Assembly: GCA_002344125.1 (NCBI GenBank)
Contig: DDTQ01000011.1
Span: forward strand, 948,923-1,012,922
Direction: 5' to 3'
Origin: Ignavibacteria bacterium UBA2360
GTDB lineage: Bacteria; Bacteroidota; Ignavibacteria; Tepidaquicellales; OLB5
Length of the DNA: 64,000 nucleotides
Shown: positions 7,660 through 15,327 of the stretch, one piece after another
How positions within the stretch are numbered: the stretch's first letter is position 1
How the letters are laid out: every line of letters begins with the position of its first letter
Notes under the pieces: generated by a model
The model's input: only the letters and a program-made list of their open reading frames with translations
Told to the model about the DNA's origin: nothing
The model's database searches: none
Program-made: the position numbers and the translations under genes

Positions 7660-9120
7660 ATGTTTAAACGATTACAATTTTTGAGCTGGGCTATAATGCC
7701 CGCGATCATATTTTTTCTAATTACAGGATTTGATAAATGCACAGGCAACCCGCCGCCCGTAACAAACCCACCACCTAAAAATTGTGATTCCTTAAAACCT
7801 GTTGGAAAAATCATAAATTCAAAAAACATAAAATCTGTTGATAGCCTGAAACGGGAAACAACCCGCAACTTGAATGCAATTCACAGGTACGGTGCGGGTT
7901 CATTTATTGTTGCAGGCGATTCCGGAACAATAATGATAACACCAAACGGCGGATTGAACTGGCTTCTGCCTGCTTCAGGAACACTCAAAAATCTCTATGG
8001 CAGCGTCATAAATGACTACGACACAATGATGGTAGTTGGTGAGAGCGGTAAAGTAATAAGATCAAATAATAGAGGAGTAACATGGAATAACATAAATTCC
8101 GGTACAACAAAAACATTGAGGAGTGTCTGCTTTCCCACAAAATTCACTGGATATTCTTCCGGTGATAGCGGTATTGTGATCAAAACAACCGATGCCGGAC
8201 TTAGTTGGAGCACTATATACTCTTTCGATACAACCGGAAGTGTTAGATCAATATACTTTGCTGATTCATTAACAGGGTGGTTCTGCACTTCCAAGGGGCG
8301 GATATATAAATCAATTAACGGCGGAAGTTCATGGAGCATACAATACAGTAATTCTTCTGTATCGCTCAACTGTATATCTTTCAACGGAACATCTAAAGGA
8401 ACTGCTGTTGGCAGCGGCGGTACCATAGTTGAAACAAATAACGGCGGAAGCACATGGATACTATCCGCATATAATGCCGGCGTGGACTTATATGGTGTCC
8501 ACCGCGTAAATGATAATCTCGCATTTATCTGCGGTAAGGGAAAGATAATCCGCGAGTCAAACAGTACGATGGCAGAAATTTTAAATAATCCGGCATACAA
8601 ATTCAATGCTGTTGATCCGGACCCATATATAATGGGTTTATCCGTCGCTGATTTAGGCCTGATTACAGAAGTTAGCGTTTCTGAATGCGATTGCACCAAT
8701 AAGAACGACCTGGTTATGTTTCCAACAGAAGAAAATAACAAATGGAGAATCAGCATCAGGTTGAATCATAATTCAAACTTCAGAGACTACATCAGGATCA
8801 TCGTCCCGGGTTTTGAGTTTGACAATAATGTTCTTACAGGATGGACTCAATCAGACCAAGTAGGAACAGTTGACCCATCACTTGATTACATTGCAAGCAA
8901 TTCAGGTAATTCTCAAGGTCCACAGCAGGTTGGCAGTTATAGCGTTTCGGGGGTGAATGATGTAGTTACATTAAATTTAACTAACAGGCATTCGGCATTT
9001 CTAAATCTTGATTTGACAGTTACATCTCTAAACAGCACTCAGATAGGCTCTGTTAACTTCTTTTATGGGAATTCAGGCACTGATTACTGTGCATCAGTAA
9101 AATATATTTTGGGCAATTAA
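7660..9120 (+). CDS. Secreted BNR/Ycf48-like repeat protein
   Basis: This 486-aa protein has an N-terminal hydrophobic export segment (residues about 5-24) followed by a Pro-rich linker ('GNPPPVTNPPPK'). It then has a run of beta-propeller BNR/Ycf48-like repeats (about 55-310), with the recurring pattern 'G(D/E)SG....T.(N/D)GG..W' seen at least six times. The C-terminal third (about 325-486) is a separate beta domain with several Cys. A Cys follows the hydrophobic segment but there is no clean lipobox. The regulator gene begins 16 bp downstream, so the two are likely co-transcribed. It may be a surface sensor or binding protein; its ligand is unknown. Confidence 0.75.
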   Translation: MFKRLQFLSWAIMPAIIFFLITGFDKCTGNPPPVTNPPPKNCDSLKPVGKIINSKNIKSVDSLKRETTRNLNAIHRYGAGSFIVAGDSGTIMITPNGGLNWLLPASGTLKNLYGSVINDYDTMMVVGESGKVIRSNNRGVTWNNINSGTTKTLRSVCFPTKFTGYSSGDSGIVIKTTDAGLSWSTIYSFDTTGSVRSIYFADSLTGWFCTSKGRIYKSINGGSSWSIQYSNSSVSLNCISFNGTSKGTAVGSGGTIVETNNGGSTWILSAYNAGVDLYGVHRVNDNLAFICGKGKIIRESNSTMAEILNNPAYKFNAVDPDPYIMGLSVADLGLITEVSVSECDCTNKNDLVMFPTEENNKWRISIRLNHNSNFRDYIRIIVPGFEFDNNVLTGWTQSDQVGTVDPSLDYIASNSGNSQGPQQVGSYSVSGVNDVVTLNLTNRHSAFLNLDLTVTSLNSTQIGSVNFFYGNSGTDYCASVKYILGN

Positions 9121-9136
9121 TTCTGTATTTTACACA

Positions 9137-12100
9137 ATGCATAGTGTGAATTTCAATTATTATATCAAGGCGCCTAAGATTAACACGGAATTGATCCCCA
9201 GGGAAAGATTAATACAGTCATTAATCGTTAACAACTCTAAACAACTAGTATTGATTTCATCACCTGCAGGATACGGAAAAACCTCCCTGCTTCTTCAGTA
9301 TATCCATTCATCGGTACCGGACTCGTATATATGGATTCAGGGTACTGAAACAATACGGTCTCCTTACACCCTAATCAAACTGGTATTAACTGCATTTAAA
9401 AGTTCAGGCTATATAATCAACGATGCATTTTTTTCAATTATTGAAAGTTACGAAACTGAGCTCTCTTCAGATGATAAGATTCTTGATGAAGCTTTAGAGC
9501 AACTTGTAATTATTCTTTGCAGTTTAGATCTCAGGGAGTTTAAATTTATAATAGATGATTACCAACTATTCGAACAAAATGATGATAAGAATAAAATAAG
9601 CAATCTTATTTCGAAGCTTTTAAAGAATAAAATTGAAGGACTCAACGTTATTCTATCCTCCAGGGAGGAATTCAATTTACCTACGGCAAAACTCGAAGCC
9701 AAAAGAAATATATTCAGGATTAATACATCAGAACTTGCATTTTCAGATGTTGAAACACTCGAGGCCGCCCGGGCAATCTACCAAATAGAGCTAACGGATA
9801 GTGAGCTTAACCTCCTCCAGGAAACAGTTAATGGTTGGATATCTGCAATTCACATTATATTTCAAAAAGGCAAAACGTGGCAAGCAGAGCTGGAAACAGT
9901 TAAAAAGGATGATATATTCAGGTATTTTTCAGAAGATATTTTTATAGATCTGGATGAAGAGGTTAAGCGTTTTATTATTGCAACCAGCCTGCTGGATTCC
10001 TTTAATGAAGAGGAGAGCGATCGCATTTTAAACATAATCTCAAGCGGTAACATTATACGGCAGGTAATTAAAAAAAAGGTGTTTATCGAATCTTTTGCAG
10101 ATGAAAATGGTAAGGCAAGATACAGTTACCAAAAGCTCTTTAAAGAATTTTTAACAGTATATAATACCGGGCTTGATACTGCAATTTATATAGCAATTGC
10201 CAAGCACTATCAGTTATCAGGTAATCTTAAGAGTCATATATATTTCCTTCTTAAAGCCGGGCTGGTTAAAGAAGCTATATGCACTTTCAGCGGTAACACC
10301 ATAAAGCTTATATGTGATAATAACCTCGTTTCATATGACGAGTGCCTTGAAGTATTTACACATGAAGATATAGATGATAAGGATTTTATGTTTTATCACA
10401 GTTGCCGTTTAGAATTATTCAAGGGTTTAAACATAAAAGAGCATATAGATAAACTTCGAAACCTCAATTCAATATATTTGAGTGATTTTGATGTTAACAT
10501 AATTCTATCAGAATTTTACTTGTTAAGCAATAATTATGATGAAGCACAAAAAATTCTTTCTACAATAAAAGATAAGTATTTAACGGAAGAAACAAAACAA
10601 TACATTAACTATCTGTTAGCAAGAGTTTATTTTAGAATAGGACCTGATTGCTACGACAAAGCCATTGAGCTTTGTATAGAAGAAACTAGCTCTCCCGTTA
10701 ATAACCTTTTTAGATCTGAACTATACGGATTACTCGGTAACATTTACAAAGATAAGGGTAACCTTTTGACGGCAATGCATTATTATGAATCTTCTTTGCA
10801 AGATATAAATCAATATTTAAAATATGTTAAACAACTAGGAAATATAGTAGAATTACATTCTATTCTTGGAAATTACGAGAAGTCATATTCTTATTTAAAT
10901 ATTTTAATTTCCGTAACTTATGGTGTGAAGATTGTATCATTAAACAATATAGTTTTAAGAGCACAAATTAATTTCTATAATTATTCGGGTGACTTTACAC
11001 AAGCTATACATTTCCTTGAAAACGCTATAAATAATACTGAAACATTGGAAAATCCGGTTTTATTAATGAGCAAATACATTGAGATGGCACAGGCTTATTG
11101 GAGTGCTAATAAAATAACAGCAGCAAGGGATGTATATTTATTAGCCGAAAAGATTTATGCCAAGATACCTGAAAATAGATATTTCGCTATAATAATTGAT
11201 TTCGTTAAAGATTTTATAGCAGACAATTCTATGGTCTTTAAGAATACTGAACAATCATTACTAAATGCAATAAACTGGCACAAAAAAAATAATGTATTTA
11301 AACCCATAGGTTATTTTCTATTATATATTTCAGAATTATATTTAAAAAGTAACAATTATCAAACATCATTTGGATATTTATGTGATGCAATTGAAAATCT
11401 GAATAAATACTCAATGTATTCCTTTCTTGAAAACAGAATTTTGCCTTCAAGAGCATTATTTGATCTGGCCATTTCTCAAAATTTAAACAAAAAGCTTGTT
11501 AAGGAAATTGGTGAAAGGTTTATAAGTAGAAGAGATTTGCCTTTTTTGAGAGAAGAATATTTAATGGAGTTAAATGGAAAAATAGCCCGCTTTATTGATA
11601 TTAGCTTCCGGTGTTTTGGTAACACAGAATTATACCTCAGGGGTGACCTGGTAGCCGAAGATAAATGGATACGAAAAAAAAGCAAGATACTTCTGGCATA
11701 TTTAATGTGTGACCCTCAGAAGATCCATACAAAGGATAAAATTATAGACATGTTCTTTTTATTTGACGATATGCCTGCTGATAAGGCTGATATGGCTTAT
11801 CACAGCGCGATATATAACATCCGTACCGCGCTTAAGATATATGATATAAAATCCGATAAGCCAAAACGCTCCAAGGATAAAACGTATGACTACAATCCGC
11901 AGTACATACTGTATGAAGATAAATCTTTAAGACTTAATCCTGATTTTTTTTATACTTCAGATAATGTTGAATTTGAAAAACTCTACAATAAGATAAAATT
12001 GCCATCGTTATCAATTGAAGAAAAGATCACGAATTCCGTAAAGGCAATTGAGATGTATAAGGGTGACTTCCTCCCCGGTTATTATGATAGCTGGTGCGAA

Positions 12101-12409
12101 GAACTAAGAGTAAAGTATAAGAATATGTTTATCACTTTATGCGAAGAGCTTATTAAGCTGCTTGAAAATGATGCAAGGTATGAAGAAGTTGTAAAATACT
12201 CAGAGTTGTTATTAAACGAAGATAGGCTGAGCGATTCAACCCACATAAGTATCATTAACGCCTGCGTTAAGCTCGGCAACATTAAATTGGCTAAGAGCAG
12301 ATTTGAAATAATGCTTAAAATCTATGATGATGAGCTTGACGAAAAACCACAACCAAAAACCCTTGAGAAAATAACTCACATTCTGAGCGAAGCAGCCGGT
12401 CCGCCTTAG
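9137..12409 (+). CDS. MalT-like STAND ATPase regulator with C-terminal BTAD domain
   Basis: This 1090-aa protein has an N-terminal NTPase with Walker A 'SSPAGYGKTSLLLQYI' and Walker B 'KFIIDDYQLFE', followed by 'NVILSSREEF' and a MalT/LuxR-type winged-helix region. About 450 residues of helical TPR-like repeats come next. The C-terminal 270 residues contain a winged-helix segment ('KKSKILLAYLMCDPQKIHTKDKIIDMFF...AYHSAIYNIRTALKI') plus a bacterial transcriptional activation domain (BTAD). This is the AfsR/SARP-like or 'LuxR-BTAD' layout: a signal-sensing ATPase that activates transcription. Candidate targets are its own operon and the exported peptide gene downstream. Confidence 0.85.
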   Translation: MHSVNFNYYIKAPKINTELIPRERLIQSLIVNNSKQLVLISSPAGYGKTSLLLQYIHSSVPDSYIWIQGTETIRSPYTLIKLVLTAFKSSGYIINDAFFSIIESYETELSSDDKILDEALEQLVIILCSLDLREFKFIIDDYQLFEQNDDKNKISNLISKLLKNKIEGLNVILSSREEFNLPTAKLEAKRNIFRINTSELAFSDVETLEAARAIYQIELTDSELNLLQETVNGWISAIHIIFQKGKTWQAELETVKKDDIFRYFSEDIFIDLDEEVKRFIIATSLLDSFNEEESDRILNIISSGNIIRQVIKKKVFIESFADENGKARYSYQKLFKEFLTVYNTGLDTAIYIAIAKHYQLSGNLKSHIYFLLKAGLVKEAICTFSGNTIKLICDNNLVSYDECLEVFTHEDIDDKDFMFYHSCRLELFKGLNIKEHIDKLRNLNSIYLSDFDVNIILSEFYLLSNNYDEAQKILSTIKDKYLTEETKQYINYLLARVYFRIGPDCYDKAIELCIEETSSPVNNLFRSELYGLLGNIYKDKGNLLTAMHYYESSLQDINQYLKYVKQLGNIVELHSILGNYEKSYSYLNILISVTYGVKIVSLNNIVLRAQINFYNYSGDFTQAIHFLENAINNTETLENPVLLMSKYIEMAQAYWSANKITAARDVYLLAEKIYAKIPENRYFAIIIDFVKDFIADNSMVFKNTEQSLLNAINWHKKNNVFKPIGYFLLYISELYLKSNNYQTSFGYLCDAIENLNKYSMYSFLENRILPSRALFDLAISQNLNKKLVKEIGERFISRRDLPFLREEYLMELNGKIARFIDISFRCFGNTELYLRGDLVAEDKWIRKKSKILLAYLMCDPQKIHTKDKIIDMFFLFDDMPADKADMAYHSAIYNIRTALKIYDIKSDKPKRSKDKTYDYNPQYILYEDKSLRLNPDFFYTSDNVEFEKLYNKIKLPSLSIEEKITNSVKAIEMYKGDFLPGYYDSWCEELRVKYKNMFITLCEELIKLLENDARYEEVVKYSELLLNEDRLSDSTHISIINACVKLGNIKLAKSRFEIMLKIYDDELDEKPQPKTLEKITHILSEAAGPP

Positions 12410-12460
12410 GCGGAAAGGATCTATAGCTAAAATAATCCTAAGAATTTCATTTACAGCTCT

Positions 12461-12495
12461 AAACCTGAGAGGTTTCTAAAACCTATCAGGTTTTT
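12461..12495 (+). terminator. AAACCTGA-type palindromic terminator
   Basis: AAACCTGAGAGGTTT and AAACCTATCAGGTTT pair with one mismatch across a 4-5 base loop and end in a T run, 50 bp after the regulator stop codon. Palindromes of this AAACCTG..CAGGTTT type are familiar as terminator-like repeats in FCB genomes. Confidence 0.75.
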
Positions 12496-12555
12496 GTGTT
12501 TTTAGCCCAAAATCACTTAAAATCCCTCTCTGAATTTTTCTGTCAGATACGAAAA

Positions 12556-12653
12556 TATGTTTGTACATGTTCGTTTGGCGAAGGCTTTGAAAGCCGGCTA
12601 AAGCCTGACCCATCGGACTAAAAAACCAAACTAACAAAGAAAGGTACAAACAT
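12556..12653 (+). promoter_or_regulatory. Promoter and nested-palindrome leader of the exported peptide gene
   Basis: A TATGTTTG -7 box (12556-12563) precedes a leader of about 80 nt. Three nested inverted repeats are visible: ATGTTTGTAC (12557-12566) with GTACAAACAT (12644-12653, covering the start codon); GTTTGG (12573-12578) with CCAAAC (12626-12631); and AGGCTTT with AAAGCCT inside. The outermost arm overlaps the -7 box, so it may be a DNA operator rather than RNA. Confidence 0.5.
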
Positions 12654-12837
12654 GAAAACCAAACACTTCGTTTTAACAGCTTTCGCGGTAATTGCCTTAG
12701 TTACAGCTTCATTTTCAAACATTTTTTCATCAGATAACAGCGTAACTCTGAAATGCTATGATGATCTATCATTTAAGGTTTCAGATTCAACGGATGGTAA
12801 TGGCGGCGGACCGAGAAACCCCCCGACAGGACACTAA
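12652..12837 (+). CDS. 61-aa exported peptide
   Basis: The product begins 'MKTKHFVLTAFAVIALVTASFSNIF', a convincing signal peptide, leaving a mature peptide of about 35 residues with one Cys and a Gly/Pro-rich tail ('GNGGGPRNPPTGH'). AAAGG lies 9 bp before the ATG and a terminator follows. Its size and tail resemble small exported peptides (NVEALA-like or unknown signalling peptides) that FCB bacteria place near large STAND regulators. No family can be named; a signalling or surface role is speculation. Confidence 0.65.
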   Translation: MKTKHFVLTAFAVIALVTASFSNIFSSDNSVTLKCYDDLSFKVSDSTDGNGGGPRNPPTGH

Positions 12838-12860
12838 TCTATAACAATATTTTCTTACAA

Positions 12861-12882
12861 AAGGCAGGTTAAACACCTGCCT
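12861..12882 (+). terminator. Terminator hairpin between convergent genes
   Basis: AAGGCAGGT / ACCTGCCTT with a 4-base loop. It could serve both the peptide gene and the convergent gene ending at 12907; the T-run is weak on both sides. Confidence 0.6.
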
Positions 12883-12906
12883 TCGAATTTATATTCACAC
12901 TTTATT

Positions 12907-14343
12907 TCAAACTTTGCTCTTAGAGCTCACAATTTGTTCTTGCAGCCAGTTACTTGCGTAACAGGGTGAATTGAGCGCAGCCATCTCTTTTTCAAGTGTT
13001 AATAATCTATATTCCAGTTCATTTTTTTCTAGGGTTAAAAGCTGCAGCATTGTCAGCTGCTTTATAATAAAAATGAAATTGCTGTATGCAGCAATGAAAT
13101 GTTTCCCGATATTTTTATGTGACTTCAAGTATTTTTTTACAACCTCACATATCTGCAGAACCGACTCATGATCACCACCTATATATGCTATGCGGCACTC
13201 AATCAATTTTGCCTCGCAGTAAAATATGTAATCATCAATGGAAATTTTGGAAAGTAGAAGCCTGGCGCTTCTATATTCATGTTTGAAAAACAGGATCTTT
13301 GCCGTAAACATATTATATACATTATCCGGATATTCATATTTAATATGACCTTTCGTATTATGCATGTAATCAAGTGCCCAGTCGAATTTCCCCAGACCAA
13401 TTGCAGCTTCAATTATTATTTTCAGATCAACATACCCTATTCCTTTATTCAAAATGATCTGCTTATCATAAAGTATTTGTGCAATTTCTATAACTTTATC
13501 GCTTAGATCATTTCTGCCTGAATTGATGAACTTTGAAATCATATTCAATAGAGTTAATAACAGCCCGCTATCGTTTATTCTGAATATACTTTCAGCTCTT
13601 AGCAGTGTTTCCAGGTATTCATTGTAAAGGTCCTGTCTGAAGCCGTTTCTATCCAGTTGTATTGCAAGATAGCGCAGATAAATTTCCGGATGTTCATTCT
13701 GAAGTACGGTTTTATTGGTTTCGATATATTCAAAAATACTTTTTTCAAAAGTCCTGAATTCAGTTGCATCAATGTTGGCTGTATATTGAAGTGAATCCAT
13801 TCTCTGTAAAAGGAACAGCTTCATTGCGGCAAAATACTTGTCAAGATAGTCATTTATCGTTATACTGAAGTCATTTTTGGATTCATCCAATGATGTATCT
13901 TTGAAATCATATATTTTGGAATGAAGTACGGTCAGTTCAAGGTAATATTCTTCATCTTTATCAAAGTTTTCCTTGATGAAGCTATCGGTATCAACCGCCA
14001 GTTTAAGATACCCCTCAATATCCTTCTTCTTCCTCATCCACCGGAGTTCCATCTTTCTTTTTGTGAGTTCACATTTATCATACTCAGCCTGTGCGGTAAA
14101 TGCCCTGTATAATTTCATAAATTCCGAAACCAGCTTCCTGAAACGCAGCTCCTTAGAGACAGCGGCGCTGCCAAAGAATTTTTCGGCTATCAGCCCCCTG
14201 GATAAACTATTGCTGTTTAAGGCAAGAATATCATACAGCTTAATGAATCTGGGTTCAGAGTTAAAATAAGGCGAGCGGATAAAATCGCCGAATTTTTTGA
14301 ACTCCCTGTGGTTAAGCAAAAGGTGAATTTTGGTAATGTCCAT
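12907..14343 (-). CDS. Paralog family of about 480 aa, copy 1 (putative helical regulator)
   Basis: This 478-aa protein is soluble and almost entirely alpha-helical, with TPR-like repeats in its second half. It is one of five paralogs here. The shared N-terminal signature is '(E/I)(F/L)K(K/R)F..F..SP(F/Y)FN' (here at about residues 13-27), followed about 50 residues later by a basic helix ending in '..L.R.F' (here 'LRFRKLVSEFMKLYRAF'). No signal peptide or membrane segment is present. It is divergent from the 14493 gene; a GTTCAC direct repeat lies 7 bp from its start. I do not recognise the family; DNA-binding regulation is inferred from context alone. Confidence 0.7.
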   Translation of the reverse strand: MDITKIHLLLNHREFKKFGDFIRSPYFNSEPRFIKLYDILALNSNSLSRGLIAEKFFGSAAVSKELRFRKLVSEFMKLYRAFTAQAEYDKCELTKRKMELRWMRKKKDIEGYLKLAVDTDSFIKENFDKDEEYYLELTVLHSKIYDFKDTSLDESKNDFSITINDYLDKYFAAMKLFLLQRMDSLQYTANIDATEFRTFEKSIFEYIETNKTVLQNEHPEIYLRYLAIQLDRNGFRQDLYNEYLETLLRAESIFRINDSGLLLTLLNMISKFINSGRNDLSDKVIEIAQILYDKQIILNKGIGYVDLKIIIEAAIGLGKFDWALDYMHNTKGHIKYEYPDNVYNMFTAKILFFKHEYRSARLLLSKISIDDYIFYCEAKLIECRIAYIGGDHESVLQICEVVKKYLKSHKNIGKHFIAAYSNFIFIIKQLTMLQLLTLEKNELEYRLLTLEKEMAALNSPCYASNWLQEQIVSSKSKV

Positions 14344-14492
14344 AATTTAGTTCACATATTTTCATAAATATAGCTAAAAATTTTCATAAAATAAGGCTTA
14401 TTGCGAAAGGTTATGTTCACTTATGGACAAATATTTCTTTGTTTGGCAGTATCATATCATATAACTTTACATACACTTTAAAACGGTATGAA
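14344..14492. promoter_or_regulatory. Divergent control region, module 5: direct repeats and promoter
   Basis: GTTCACATAT (from 14350, 7 bp from the minus-strand start codon) recurs as GTTCACTTAT (from 14415), 65 bp away. A TTTG (14438-14441), 20 bp, then TAACTTTA (14462-14469) makes a near-consensus FCB promoter for the plus-strand gene, 47 bp after the second repeat. A further 10-bp direct repeat, TTTTCATAAA, occurs at 14359 and 14381, two helical turns apart. Confidence 0.45.
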
Positions 14493-14858
14493 ATGGCATT
14501 AAGGAAACGTAAGCCCTCATCAAAGGTAACGAAGGCTGAGGCCAGGCTTGCAGCTATGGATACAATTGATAATGAAAAAAACACCACAATAAATTATTGG
14601 GGAGAGGATAATCCGCTTACAGCCGGTGAAATGAGAACACAGGCAGAATTATGCAGGATGCTGGTAAATGAATACAATTTCATACTTGGCGAGGCGGATA
14701 AAAAATCAGCGGAAATTAAGCTGGCAGAAGAAAAGCTTGGTGATATGTTCACCCGCGTACTTGCCGGCGGAAAAAGCATCTTCGGGGTAGATAGCGACGA
14801 AGTAACCGCGCTTGGCGGCACAAAGAAAAGCGAGAGAAGGCGGCATGTACTTCAGTGA
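14493..14858 (+). CDS. Hypothetical 121-aa basic protein
   Basis: Starting at the internal ATG (MALRKRKPSSK) gives 121 aa; the longer frame from 14439 would begin upstream of the predicted -7 box and has an unlikely N-terminus. The protein has a basic N-terminus, a central helical part ('LTAGEMRTQAELCRMLVNEYNFILGEADKKSAEIKLAEEKLGDMFTRVLAG') and a basic C-terminus ('GGTKKSERRRHVLQ'). It has no signal peptide. It is the first gene of a likely operon with 14889, 15328 and 18575, opposite a copy of the 480-aa family. It belongs to no family I recognise. Confidence 0.6.
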   Translation: MALRKRKPSSKVTKAEARLAAMDTIDNEKNTTINYWGEDNPLTAGEMRTQAELCRMLVNEYNFILGEADKKSAEIKLAEEKLGDMFTRVLAGGKSIFGVDSDEVTALGGTKKSERRRHVLQ

Positions 14859-14888
14859 CAAATCAATTTCAGGAAATTAGAGGTAAAA

Positions 14889-15272
14889 ATGAAATCATTA
14901 TTAAAAGATTTATTGGCTCACAACAACTGTGACTATGAAAAATATATGTATAAGGTTGATTGTGTGAACACTATAACTGATGTAAAACACGAATGTTTTA
15001 TAACAACCGCATCAACATGCAATGGCAGCAAATTTCTCTTTATCACAAGAGAGATCAATCAGAATTGGTATGAATCAATTAAAGAGATTGAAATGATAGT
15101 TCAAGATCTGGTGAAAAATTTCAATTATACACCAAAAGAATACAAAATGATTTTGCATACATATTTCCGGTTTATTGAGCTTGAAAATTTTTACGAGATA
15201 ACTTCCAAAAAGGAGGACATATTAAGCAAAATAAGTATTATCCAGCTTGAGACAATGTTAAGTAAGAATTAA
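14889..15272 (+). CDS. Hypothetical 127-aa cytosolic protein
   Basis: A 127-aa helical protein without signal peptide or membrane segment. Two Cys near the N-terminus ('NNCDYEKYMYKVDC') and a pattern of alternating charged and aromatic residues are the only notable traits. The ATG follows a GAGGTAAAA ribosome-binding-like stretch, 30 bp after the previous gene, so it is probably co-transcribed with 14493. No function can be offered. Confidence 0.6.
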   Translation: MKSLLKDLLAHNNCDYEKYMYKVDCVNTITDVKHECFITTASTCNGSKFLFITREINQNWYESIKEIEMIVQDLVKNFNYTPKEYKMILHTYFRFIELENFYEITSKKEDILSKISIIQLETMLSKN

Positions 15273-15327
15273 AAGCTTTCGTGTTAAAAACAAATTGAGT
15301 AGAAGTTATTTCTAAAGGAGAAAAATA

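Noticed and set aside
8016..8756. A 246-aa open frame on the minus strand
   Set aside because: It is antisense to the BNR-repeat gene; repeated codon pattern keeps the opposite frame open. No start signal or protein-like features.
14439..14492. Upstream start of the 14493 gene
   Set aside because: This part contains the predicted -33/-7 promoter elements and has an atypical protein N-terminus.
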